A stretch of 10,952 nucleotides of DNA from Caldithrix sp. (GTDB lineage Bacteria; KSB1; UBA2214; DYKH01): the NCBI GenBank assembly GCA_020722685.1, contig DYKH01000091.1:1-10952 (forward strand), read 5' to 3'. The notes under the pieces were generated by a model. The model was not told the DNA's origin and searched no databases. It saw only the letters and a program-made list of their open reading frames with translations. A program made the position numbers and the translations under genes. The first letter of the stretch is position 1. Every line of letters starts with the position of its first letter. Positions 1-6,717 of this stretch are shown piece by piece.

Positions 1-3
1 ACC

Positions 4-1365
4 ATGCAAGCACTGGAAAAGCTGTTGGGCGATGTCAGCAATGTGGTTTGGGGAATTCCGATGTTGGTTTTGTTATTCGGCACCCATGTCTTTCTGACCT
101 TCAAGCTGCGCTTCATTCAGCGATTCATTGGCAAAGCCATTAAATTGTCCTTGCAGCGTCGCACTGAGGGGGAAGGCGACGTAAGCCATTTCGGAGCCTT
201 GACGACAGCTCTGGCAGCCACCATCGGCACGGGCAATATTGTCGGCGTGGCCACGGCCGTGGCTGCCGGAGGTCCCGGCGCGGTGTTGTGGATCTGGCTA
301 ACCGGCGTATTCGGCATTGCGACAAAATACTCCGAAGCTGTCCTGTCGGTAAAATACCGCATCACTACCAAAAGCGGCCAAATGGCCGGCGGCCCAATGT
401 ACGTGCTTGAAAGAGGAATGAAGCAAAAATGGCTGGGGATGGTGTTTGCCGCCTTCACCGCCGTGACGGCTTTTGGCATCGGCAATATGGTGCAGGCCAA
501 TTCCATCTCCACTATGGTCAATGAGACGTTCAAAATCTCCCCATGGATCACCGGCGCAGCTATGACGCTTCTCACTGCCATCGTCATTCTCGGCGGCATC
601 AAATCCATTGCCCGCGTTTGTGAAAGATTGGTACCCCTTATGGCGGTATTTTATTTCATTGGCTGTGTCGTTCTCCTGATCTTGGGAGCGAGCGCCATAC
701 CCGGAACCATCAAGCTGATTTTCTCCAGCGCCTTCACTGGACATGCAGCCATTGGCGGCTTTTTGGGGGCCGGCGTGCGCGAGGCCATTCGTTACGGCAT
801 TGCCCGCGGACTTTTTTCCAACGAGTCGGGATTGGGAAGCGCCCCGATTGTTGCCGCGGCTGCACAAACAAAAAATCCCGTTCGCCAAGCACTGGTATCT
901 TCCACGGGGACGTTTTGGGATACCGTGGTTGTCTGCGCCATGACGGGTTTGGTTGTCGTCAATTCAGGGGAATGGATCAACGGCCTGAATGGCGCCTCCT
1001 TGACCAAAGCAGCATTCTCCGATATTCCGGTAGTCGGGCCGATAGTTCTGACGGTCGGCTTACTCACCTTTGTCTTCTCCACCATTCTCGGCTGGTCCTA
1101 CTATGGCGAAAAGGCGGCGGAATATCTTCTCGGCAGCAAAGTCATTTTGCCCTATCGAGTCGCCTGGGTCATCGTGGTCATGATTGGCTCCGTCGCCACC
1201 ATGCCCGTTGTCTGGACCTTCGCCGACATTGCCAACGGCTTGATGGCGATTCCCAATCTGATTTCGCTGTTGTTTCTCAGTGGCGTAATTGTTGCGGAGA
1301 CGAGAGAGTTTTTGTGGAGTGATAAGCTGGATGAATTTGCCAATTTGACGAAAACTTATACTTGA
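4..1365 (+). CDS. AGCS-family sodium:alanine/glycine symporter
   Basis: Inner-membrane secondary transporter that imports alanine or glycine with sodium. The 453-residue length is usual for the family. Family hallmarks are visible: an N-terminal segment around 'NVVWGIPMLVLLFGTHVFLT' (residues 13-32), the 'GTGNIVGVATAVAAGGPGAV' stretch near residues 75-94, and the signature 'FSNESGLGSAPIVAAAA' near residues 270-286, followed by 'TKNPVRQALVSSTGTFWDT'. About ten or eleven hydrophobic segments can be seen. The start at position 4 fits the usual N-terminus, but only three bases precede it, so no ribosome binding site can be checked and a slightly earlier start is possible. The downstream toxin-antitoxin pair appears to be separately transcribed. 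Family assignment is secure; the exact substrate (alanine, glycine or another small amino acid) is not. Confidence 0.93.
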   Translation: MQALEKLLGDVSNVVWGIPMLVLLFGTHVFLTFKLRFIQRFIGKAIKLSLQRRTEGEGDVSHFGALTTALAATIGTGNIVGVATAVAAGGPGAVLWIWLTGVFGIATKYSEAVLSVKYRITTKSGQMAGGPMYVLERGMKQKWLGMVFAAFTAVTAFGIGNMVQANSISTMVNETFKISPWITGAAMTLLTAIVILGGIKSIARVCERLVPLMAVFYFIGCVVLLILGASAIPGTIKLIFSSAFTGHAAIGGFLGAGVREAIRYGIARGLFSNESGLGSAPIVAAAAQTKNPVRQALVSSTGTFWDTVVVCAMTGLVVVNSGEWINGLNGASLTKAAFSDIPVVGPIVLTVGLLTFVFSTILGWSYYGEKAAEYLLGSKVILPYRVAWVIVVMIGSVATMPVVWTFADIANGLMAIPNLISLLFLSGVIVAETREFLWSDKLDEFANLTKTYT

Positions 1366-1389
1366 TATTGGAACTTATTTTTGTAATAT
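1362..1389 (+). promoter_or_regulatory. Sigma70-like promoter of the toxin-antitoxin pair
   Basis: TTGATA at 1362-1367, a 16-nt spacer and TAATAT at 1384-1389 form a good -35/-10 pair. The -35 overlaps the stop codon of the symporter gene. The -10 lies about 48 nt before the antitoxin start. Inferred by eye from consensus match only. Confidence 0.5.
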
Positions 1390-1437
1390 TAGAGCAGGTT
1401 AATTGAATCGTAAGAAAGATAAAAGGAGAGCTAATAA

Positions 1438-1692
1438 ATGTCAGAGGTCTCGGTAACCATCAAGCTGCCCTTTCAACAGCTATTAAAAGCAATTGAAGGA
1501 CTAACAGAGCAAGAGCGGTTAATACTGCGCAAAAAGCTTGAAGAAAAAAGCCCAGCTTCATGGCAGGCCCGTTTTGAGCGAGCACTTGATGCTTTGGGTA
1601 ATAAGAACAAAGATGTTCCAATAGAACAGGTACAAACCGATGTTGAAACCGCCATTCTGGAAGTAAGAGGAATACGTGAGCGACAGAATTAG
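1438..1692 (+). CDS. Small putative antitoxin of a PIN-toxin pair
   Basis: An 84-residue, charged, probably helical protein with no signal peptide or membrane segment. A clear Shine-Dalgarno (AAAGGAG, about 1421-1427) precedes the ATG. The N-terminal third is amphipathic ('IKLPFQQLLKAIEGLTEQER', residues 8-27), followed by a Lys/Glu-rich helix. The C-terminal half ('FERALDALGNK') could be the toxin-binding tail. I see no certain ribbon-helix-helix, AbrB or Phd/YefM DNA-binding fold, so the antitoxin role rests on size, position and a 17-nt overlap with the PIN toxin gene. Together with that gene it is AT-richer (about 42% GC by hand count over 1441-1860) than the symporter gene (sampled lines mostly mid-50s or higher), which hints at horizontal acquisition. 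It may bind the promoter at 1362-1389 and autoregulate; that is inference. Confidence 0.7.
   Translation: MSEVSVTIKLPFQQLLKAIEGLTEQERLILRKKLEEKSPASWQARFERALDALGNKNKDVPIEQVQTDVETAILEVRGIRERQN
1666..1670 (+). promoter_or_regulatory. Ribosome binding site inside the antitoxin gene, setting the toxin GTG start
   Basis: AGAGG lies 5 nt before GTG 1676 and within the antitoxin reading frame. It supports the GTG as the toxin start and suggests translational coupling. Confidence 0.5.
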
Positions 1693-2116
1693 TGCTGTCA
1701 TCGATACGAACATTTTTGTCAGCGGAGTGATTTCGCCTAATGGATCACCTCGAAAAGTCTTACTTGCCGCCAAAGATCAGAAATTTGAACTGATAACTTC
1801 TGCGACAATAAATGAGGAAATTCTTGAGGTATTACATCGTCCCCATATTTATCAAAAGTATCATTTGACAGAGCAGATCGTTGATGATATTTGTGCCATG
1901 TTGTATGAAGGCTCAGTAATTGTCGAGGGTCTCTATTCCCTAAAGTATTCGTCACCCGATCCAAAAGACGACAAGTTTCTGGCTACAGCCATAGAGGGCA
2001 AAGCGGATTATGTCGTCTCAGGAGATGCTCATCTGGTAAGTCTGGGTCGTTATCACGAGATTGAAATTGTAACCGCTTCCCGCTTCTTGGCAAAATTAAA
2101 GCTTGATTCGGCCTAA
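1676..2116 (+). CDS. PIN-domain toxin (COG1569-type ribonuclease)
   Basis: A 146-residue PIN-domain protein, the expected size for the 'putative toxin-antitoxin system toxin component, PIN family'. PIN toxins are magnesium-dependent endoribonucleases that cut RNA. The acidic residues line up with the family: Asp10 in 'VIDTNIFVSG', Glu48 in 'TINEEILEVL', the 'DPKDDKF' cluster (Asp95, Asp98, Asp99) and Asp117 in 'VVSGDAHL'. The active site therefore looks intact. Translation starts at GTG 1676 (M-S-D-R-I) and overlaps the antitoxin gene by 17 nt, so the two are probably co-transcribed and translationally coupled. The RNA target cannot be read from sequence. Confidence in the domain is high; the toxin role follows from family and gene order. 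Confidence 0.88.
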   Translation: MSDRISAVIDTNIFVSGVISPNGSPRKVLLAAKDQKFELITSATINEEILEVLHRPHIYQKYHLTEQIVDDICAMLYEGSVIVEGLYSLKYSSPDPKDDKFLATAIEGKADYVVSGDAHLVSLGRYHEIEIVTASRFLAKLKLDSA

Positions 2117-2131
2117 TTGCCGGATTTTGAA

Positions 2132-2170
2132 TTGTGGTAGATTGACTACTCCTTGACCTCTGTACCACAA
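2132..2170. terminator. Weak inverted repeat between convergent genes
   Basis: TTGTGGTA (2132-2139) and TACCACAA (2163-2170) are perfect 8-bp arms with a 23-nt loop, 16 nt after the PIN gene stop and before the end of the convergent sialidase-like gene. There is no T-run and the loop is long, so termination is only a guess. Nothing else of note lies in the 139-nt gap 2117-2255 apart from the hairpin at 2235-2270. Confidence 0.2.
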
Positions 2171-2234
2171 CCTTCATCCCATTCGCGGAGATCCATGCAC
2201 AACGGTGCTGATGGAAAGCTCAAAATGCTTCGCT

Positions 2235-2270
2235 GGGACTGCCGGCGATACGCGATCAACCGGCGCTCCC
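2235..2270 (-). terminator. GC-rich hairpin at the end of the sialidase-like gene
   Basis: GGGACTGCCGG (2235-2245) can pair with CCGGCGCTCCC (2260-2270): nine Watson-Crick pairs, one wobble and one mismatch around a 14-nt loop. It spans the stop codon (2256-2258) of the minus-strand gene. In the minus-strand direction a short TTTT follows after several bases, so it could be an imperfect terminator. Confidence 0.25.
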
Positions 2271-3398
2271 CCCTATCCTTTGCCTAATCCATTCCTTCTT
2301 CAATTTCCTGAACACCAAATCCGTCATCTGGAAATTCTTTTGCCCCGACATTCTCGGCCATTGATAATAAGTCAAAAGTGCATCTCCGTCTTCCCAGGTA
2401 ATGCTCGTATAGGAGTAGCAGAACGAGGTATCCGGCTCGATCAAGCCCGCTGGCTGCCAGGAGTTTCCCTCATCAGAGGAAAAAGCAATTGCCAGCGGCG
2501 TTCTTCCGCTCCAGCCGACATGGGCAACTGGATTGTGAAGGATGATGAGTTGCCCGGAGTCCGGAATTCTCGACATGGTCGAGGGCGCGGCCGGGGAAGG
2601 AACAGAGGATGCACGTGGCCGGCTCCATGACTGTCCTCCATCTTCTGAGGTAGCAAAGTAGACGCTGCCCAATTCGGTTCTAATATTCATCAGGATGGTC
2701 CCATCTTTCCTCTCGATCAATCCCGGCTCCATCATGGCAAAGCCCGGCATGGCCACCAGATTGCTGCTTCGCGCCCAGGTGGCGCCTTCATCGTCCGAAA
2801 AATAGACTCCCGCGCACTGCAAATCATAATGGGTCTTGATATCGTCTGTGAAGGCAAATGGCACCAACAGCCTGTTCTTGGAAGTTCGGATCACCCGGGC
2901 ATTGTTCACCACGTGGTAACCTTGCTCACCATTGATCTGCACAGGAGTCTGCCAGCGAGTTGCCAAGGGATCCTCCGCCCGCGTCATCATAATGTCGATA
3001 ATTCGGTGAGGCCGCTTTGGATCGCGGCGCAAGAAAAATAGCATCGGCTTTTTGTCCGGCGAAATGGGAAGCGATGCGGACATGACGTTCCAGCCTTCGA
3101 TGCGGTAGACCAACTTTGTTTTCGACCAGGTTTTGCCCCCGTCTACAGAACGACGCTCGACCAACTGCGCCTCGCCCATGTCGCCCCAACTGCCCACAAA
3201 GCGGGTGTACACTAACAGGTAGCTGCCATCGGACAGCACCGCCATGTCACCCTCGCTGTGGCGGGGATATTCGGCCGTGGCTTTGCCGACGATTGTCTTA
3301 TTTCGGCTATTGGAATGATCGCAACCGACGATTGATAAGATGATGAGAAGAAAGCATAGGTTTATCCATCTCGCAGCAAGACAAAGTGTCCTAATCAT
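2256..3398 (-). CDS. Exo-alpha-sialidase-like lipoprotein (BNR/Asp-box six-bladed propeller)
   Basis: A 380-residue lipoprotein. The ATG at 3398 is chosen over earlier in-frame ATGs because GGGAG sits 8 nt upstream and it gives a clean lipoprotein signal (hydrophobic residues 12-24, lipobox 'SIVGC', Cys26). Four Asp boxes (S-x-D-x-G-x-[TS]-W) lie at residues 84-91, 201-208, 251-258 and 307-314, defining a sialidase-type beta-propeller. Candidate active-site residues are Arg46 ('YPRHSEGD'), Glu224 ('MMEPGLIERKDGT'), Arg240, Arg299 and Tyr328/Tyr330 ('CYSYTSI'), consistent with an arginine triad and a Tyr/Glu pair. Known sialidases release terminal sialic acid; many relatives of this secreted type are uncharacterised and may act on other sugars. 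It follows the GH38 gene on the same strand after 162 nt and probably shares its transcript. Anchoring in the outer or inner membrane is undecided. Confidence 0.85.
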   Translation of the reverse strand: MIRTLCLAARWINLCFLLIILSIVGCDHSNSRNKTIVGKATAEYPRHSEGDMAVLSDGSYLLVYTRFVGSWGDMGEAQLVERRSVDGGKTWSKTKLVYRIEGWNVMSASLPISPDKKPMLFFLRRDPKRPHRIIDIMMTRAEDPLATRWQTPVQINGEQGYHVVNNARVIRTSKNRLLVPFAFTDDIKTHYDLQCAGVYFSDDEGATWARSSNLVAMPGFAMMEPGLIERKDGTILMNIRTELGSVYFATSEDGGQSWSRPRASSVPSPAAPSTMSRIPDSGQLIILHNPVAHVGWSGRTPLAIAFSSDEGNSWQPAGLIEPDTSFCYSYTSITWEDGDALLTYYQWPRMSGQKNFQMTDLVFRKLKKEWIRQRIGGSAG

Positions 3399-3406
3399 GG
3401 CGTAGG

Positions 3407-3411
3407 CTCCC
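3407..3411 (-). promoter_or_regulatory. Ribosome binding site fixing the sialidase-like start
   Basis: CTCCC on the plus strand reads GGGAG on the minus strand, 8 nt before ATG 3398. The earlier in-frame ATGs have no comparable site. Confidence 0.55.
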
Positions 3412-3424
3412 ATCGACTTTTTCA

Positions 3425-3452
3425 TCAGCCTTGTGGTGCATGACAAGGCTGG
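3425..3452 (-). repeat. Perfect inverted repeat in the leader of the sialidase-like gene
   Basis: CAGCCTTGT (3426-3434) and ACAAGGCTG (3443-3451) form 9-bp perfect arms around an 8-nt loop, 27 nt upstream of the start. No T-run follows on either strand, so it looks more like an operator or a messenger hairpin (processing or stability between the two glycan genes) than a terminator. The rest of the 162-nt gap 3399-3560 shows no gene and no clear promoter. Confidence 0.4.
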
Positions 3453-3560
3453 AAATACTCAAGAAAAAAAGTCCACTGAAAAAGCATCCTTCAGGAAGCT
3501 TCCACATCTTTGCCTGATGGCTCACCACCAGGATTTTGAGTTCAAGATGTCGAGCCTTTC

Positions 3561-6362
3561 TCATCCCTGCAAAACAACCTCGCAAGTGACAATCTTCTTG
3601 GGTGCAAAATGCAGAGCGAGCGTCTTTCCTGAAACCGGCAACGTTTCCCGCCGCTCTTCGTTCATATTTGTCAGCCACGCTTCTTGGATTGAATGATAAA
3701 ACTCGATCTCAGCTTGGATGTCTTTTTCAGTCGGATTGAACAAACGCAGAACAATGGAATCCCGGTACTCGCACTTTTTCAGCGCACTCAGGACGATCTC
3801 CTTGGCAGTAACTTCGATCAGGCTTGCCGACTTGGGCATCTTTCCATTTCCTTTGCCGGCCTGGGCGGCTTCCAATGGCAGGGTGAATTTCTCCGCTTCA
3901 CGATACACGTCCCCCTTTTCCCAATCGCCGGCATGCGGCAGGAGGGCGTAGCGCCATTCATGCGGCCCGATGGACTGCGACATCTTCATCCACGGATACA
4001 CATCCATCTGATCGATGACCGGCGATTGCTGCGCGGTGAAAGCCCGCAGCAGAGTAATGCACAGAGTTCGCTCTTGATTATCCACCGCCTCGAACTCGCG
4101 CATGCCGTCGTTCAAAATGGCCAGACCGTACTGCCCGTCGCTGATGTCCACAAAGCGGTGCATGGGATATTGGGGATTGGGCTTGCCATAATAGAGGCTG
4201 TCCGGGGTCCGGTCAATGGGCCGCTCGATGACATCAAAAGCGGCTTCTGCCGCCGAGACTTTGGCCGCCAGTCGGGTCGGAAAGCAGGCGCGCAAACGAT
4301 GCTGCTCGATCTGATTATCCAGCTTGGTGATGACTTCCAGCCAGCGCTGGCCCTTGCGCAAGGTCAAGGTAGAGACGATGGTCAGCTCCTTGTACTCTTT
4401 GCTGCGCCGATAATCACCTTCTTTCCCTTCCAATCCAGTGGGAACGGTCATAAAGTGAGTAACGCGAAAGCGCGTAAGCAGGTTACTGGCTTGGATAAAT
4501 TCGACAAACGCGGGCTTTCTCAATGTAGAGAATATTTCATTCTGCTCCGGTTCCATGTGCACCCAGGGCGTGCCGCTCTCGCCGCTGTCCTCGAAATAGT
4601 GCTGATTGAGGAACTCCCGTCCGGTGTTTTTGTCTAAAATATCCAAGGTGCCGTCCAAATTGACTTTGACGCGCAGGAGTTCATTCTCCAAGACAGGTCC
4701 TCTCTTTTCCTCGCTTCCCCTCACTACGGGTAGCTTGCCGAGGTCAGAGCTCTCTTTTTTGACCGCATAGGTTTTGTAGCCGAAAGCCGGGATGTTTTCC
4801 AGCTCAGCCTCCAAGCAAATTCTCGTCGAGCGCAACTGCAGTGAGATATCCTGTAAATTGCGTACCAGCGTACCGACCTCCTCCCGACTGTTCTCCGCAT
4901 GCGGAACCACGCGCCCGTCCAGATCGCGGATGGAGAATCCCTGATACCCGCACTTGTCCGGCAAATCCAGAAGCAGCGTTACCACTTCGCTGCGGGGATA
5001 CGGGCACGGATTGAACACAGTGATGACGGATTCGTGCACGTCGATGTCGCGGGTGTCGATGGCCTTTTGCACCGCCGACATGCCGCGACGCATGACGCCT
5101 TGGGCAATGATGGAAGCCTGATCGAAGCGGTACATCATGTCCTTTTCCATTTGATCGATGCCGGCGCCGCAAATGGTGTCGTGCGGATGATTCTGCAACA
5201 GGTATTTCCAGGCCAGATCGATGGCCGATTTCATATACTCGCCGCCCAGGAGCCAGCCGAGTGTGGAGAAGGGCTCCGCCCAACGTTGAATGGCGGTTTC
5301 GGTCAAGGCGTTCTTACGCTTGATGCGAGTACGGCTGGAAATGACGTCGCCGAACAAATGTGTCCACTTGCCGGTCGCTCCCGGATTGCGGCTCTCGCCC
5401 TTTATGACAAACGGATCTTTCAGCTCTTGCATCATCTCGCGCATAAAATTCTCCAGCGAGTCAGGTGTGATTTCATGGCCCATGCTTTCCAAAATCGGCC
5501 GACTGGCCTCGACGAGGTGCCGTTCTTCCGGATCCGGCGAAGAGGTGTCAAAACCTTGCATGCAGGCGATGTGGCTGGTGGAGAAATGCTGGCTCTCGTC
5601 CTTGACCAGCTTGGCAAGTTGTTTGGGAAGCACGTTTTCGTTCCATTGTTTGTCCTTGGGATCCAAAATATAGTAATGCGCATCGGGATGATGCTCGTTG
5701 CACAAGCGGAACGGCAGTGCGGCGCGATCCCAATCGTACCACCATTCATCCCGGCTCATGCCGTAGCGCACCATGCGGTAAACGTAGAAGTAATAGCTAA
5801 AGCGGGACAGGGCGCCAAAGCGGCAGCCGGTCACCCGCGAGCCGTCCGGCCCTTCCATGACAAACTCGGATTTGGGCGTGTTGATGCCGCGATAGAAAAT
5901 AATGGTATCAATGTCAAAACCGCGGTAGATTTGCGGCATCTGCGAAGTCTGCCCATACGAGAAAGGAGTGTAGCCGATCTTGCTCACTTTGCCCCAGCCG
6001 TTCGCCAGGCGATGTCCCACCACCAGATTTCGCACCAACGACTCACCGTTGACGATATATTCTTCCGGCAACGTGTACCAGGGGCCGACAATAAGCCTGC
6101 CGGATTGCACGTGCTTTTTAACGTCCTCTTCCCGCTCCGGTCGCAACTGCAAGTAGTCCTCGACTGCTATCGTCTGGGAATCTAAAAGAAAAGAATGGAA
6201 ATCCGCATCGCGGTCTAACAGCGCCAAAAGATCATCCATGAATTCCAGCAACAAAAGTCGCGTCTCTTGGAAAGGATAGACCCATTCCCGATCCCAATGG
6301 GTATTGGAGATGACATGAATTTTGTATTTCTTGTCTGTTGTTTGCGGATTCGATTGCCTCAC
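3561..6362 (-). CDS. GH38 alpha-mannosidase-like protein with a substituted nucleophile position
   Basis: A 933-residue protein of glycoside hydrolase family 38, zinc-dependent retaining alpha-mannosidases. No signal peptide is visible, so it is probably cytoplasmic. The N-terminal catalytic domain (about 14-300) opens with 'HVISNTHWDREW'; His22 and Asp24 match the first two zinc ligands. 'GPWYTLPEEYIVNGESLVRN' (93-112) is also typical. A helical middle domain (about 315-410) contains 'AEPF' and 'HPHDTICG' (393-398 region), where His394 matches another zinc ligand. The rest (about 480-930) is the beta-rich C-terminal part. Asp272 ('MQGFDTSSPD') lies where other catalytic-site acidic residues occur. 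The motif that normally holds the nucleophile Asp reads 'GYTPFSYGQTSQMPQI' with Phe134 in its place, so the enzyme may be altered in mechanism, belong to a divergent subfamily, or be inactive. The start is GTG 6362, fixed by a strong Shine-Dalgarno. Substrate unknown. Confidence 0.9.
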   Translation of the reverse strand: MRQSNPQTTDKKYKIHVISNTHWDREWVYPFQETRLLLLEFMDDLLALLDRDADFHSFLLDSQTIAVEDYLQLRPEREEDVKKHVQSGRLIVGPWYTLPEEYIVNGESLVRNLVVGHRLANGWGKVSKIGYTPFSYGQTSQMPQIYRGFDIDTIIFYRGINTPKSEFVMEGPDGSRVTGCRFGALSRFSYYFYVYRMVRYGMSRDEWWYDWDRAALPFRLCNEHHPDAHYYILDPKDKQWNENVLPKQLAKLVKDESQHFSTSHIACMQGFDTSSPDPEERHLVEASRPILESMGHEITPDSLENFMREMMQELKDPFVIKGESRNPGATGKWTHLFGDVISSRTRIKRKNALTETAIQRWAEPFSTLGWLLGGEYMKSAIDLAWKYLLQNHPHDTICGAGIDQMEKDMMYRFDQASIIAQGVMRRGMSAVQKAIDTRDIDVHESVITVFNPCPYPRSEVVTLLLDLPDKCGYQGFSIRDLDGRVVPHAENSREEVGTLVRNLQDISLQLRSTRICLEAELENIPAFGYKTYAVKKESSDLGKLPVVRGSEEKRGPVLENELLRVKVNLDGTLDILDKNTGREFLNQHYFEDSGESGTPWVHMEPEQNEIFSTLRKPAFVEFIQASNLLTRFRVTHFMTVPTGLEGKEGDYRRSKEYKELTIVSTLTLRKGQRWLEVITKLDNQIEQHRLRACFPTRLAAKVSAAEAAFDVIERPIDRTPDSLYYGKPNPQYPMHRFVDISDGQYGLAILNDGMREFEAVDNQERTLCITLLRAFTAQQSPVIDQMDVYPWMKMSQSIGPHEWRYALLPHAGDWEKGDVYREAEKFTLPLEAAQAGKGNGKMPKSASLIEVTAKEIVLSALKKCEYRDSIVLRLFNPTEKDIQAEIEFYHSIQEAWLTNMNEERRETLPVSGKTLALHFAPKKIVTCEVVLQG

Positions 6363-6366
6363 TGCT

Positions 6367-6373
6367 ACCTCCT
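6367..6373 (-). promoter_or_regulatory. Strong ribosome binding site for the GH38 gene
   Basis: The minus strand reads AGGAGGT, 4 nt before GTG 6362 (AGGAGG with a 5-nt spacer). It is a near-perfect Shine-Dalgarno and decides for the GTG start. Confidence 0.75.
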
Positions 6374-6404
6374 ATTAACCCAGAGAAAAGTCCAAAGTGA
6401 ATTG

Positions 6405-6417
6405 GCTTGGTCCAAGC
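6405..6417. promoter_or_regulatory. Palindrome GCTTGG-T-CCAAGC in the GH38 leader
   Basis: A perfect 6+1+6 palindrome just downstream of the predicted transcription start of the GH38 gene. Its position is right for a repressor operator. No regulator gene lies in the window. Confidence 0.35.
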
Positions 6418-6433
6418 GGATTTTTTGGCACGA

Positions 6434-6462
6434 AATATAGCACATCGAATCGCTTTTCGCAA
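6434..6462 (-). promoter_or_regulatory. Sigma70-like promoter of the GH38/sialidase-like unit
   Basis: On the minus strand TTGCGA (6457-6462), a 17-nt spacer and TATATT (6434-6439) form a good -35/-10 pair. Transcription would start near 6427 and leave a leader of about 65 nt. Found by eye. The rest of the 344-nt gap 6374-6717 holds no supported gene, and I see no convincing plus-strand promoter for the YceI-like gene in it. Confidence 0.5.
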
Positions 6463-6478
6463 TTCAATTTATTCGGAC

Positions 6479-6490
6479 TTGATGCATCAA
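6479..6490. promoter_or_regulatory. Perfect 12-bp palindrome TTGATGCATCAA
   Basis: Uninterrupted 12-bp palindrome, 16 nt upstream of the GH38 -35 element and in the divergent intergenic region. A candidate binding site for a dimeric regulator of either direction. Confidence 0.3.
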
Positions 6491-6702
6491 AGCCGTGGGA
6501 ACTCTGAGTCGTTGGGCAGGAATCGAAGCGGAGAAGCAAAGAATGCAAAACAGACTGAAATATTCGAATTATTTTGCCAGTTATAGCAGGCAGCTTTTGA
6601 GAAGAGCCTAACGACATTGGGTGCGTCGAAAAGTTTGAAGGGTCTTGTTTTCCTTTTCAATCGTCAATGAAACCTCATCAAAAACCGACCGCTGTGACAG
6701 GC

Positions 6703-6709
6703 GGGGAGG
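6703..6709 (+). promoter_or_regulatory. Ribosome binding site deciding the GTG start of the YceI-like gene
   Basis: GGGGAGG with an 8-nt spacer to GTG 6718. The in-frame ATG at 6667 has no such site and would put 17 polar residues before the signal peptide. Confidence 0.65.
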
Positions 6710-6717
6710 CATTCATC

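Noticed and set aside
117..888. Antisense open frames (163 and 196 codons) under the symporter gene
   Set aside because: Shadows of a strongly conserved AGCS gene; no credible ribosome binding site or domain.
3399..3446. Longer N-terminus for the sialidase-like protein (start at 3446)
   Set aside because: The extra 16 residues have no supporting Shine-Dalgarno and would push the lipoprotein signal inward; ATG 3398 has GGGAG at good spacing.
3494..3503. 10-bp palindrome GGAAGCTTCC
   Set aside because: Short, without a promoter or hairpin loop around it; expected by chance at this length.
4899..6185. 428-codon open frame antisense to the GH38 gene, and a 314-codon one at 3693-4637
   Set aside because: Both mirror a gene with clear family motifs, a strong Shine-Dalgarno and a promoter on the other strand. 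Their translations are rich in His, Arg and Ala without recognisable domains, and they arise from skewed codon use of the real gene.
6667..6717. ATG 6667 as start of the YceI-like gene
   Set aside because: It adds a polar stretch before the signal peptide and lacks a ribosome binding site, while GTG 6718 has GGGGAGG 8 nt upstream.
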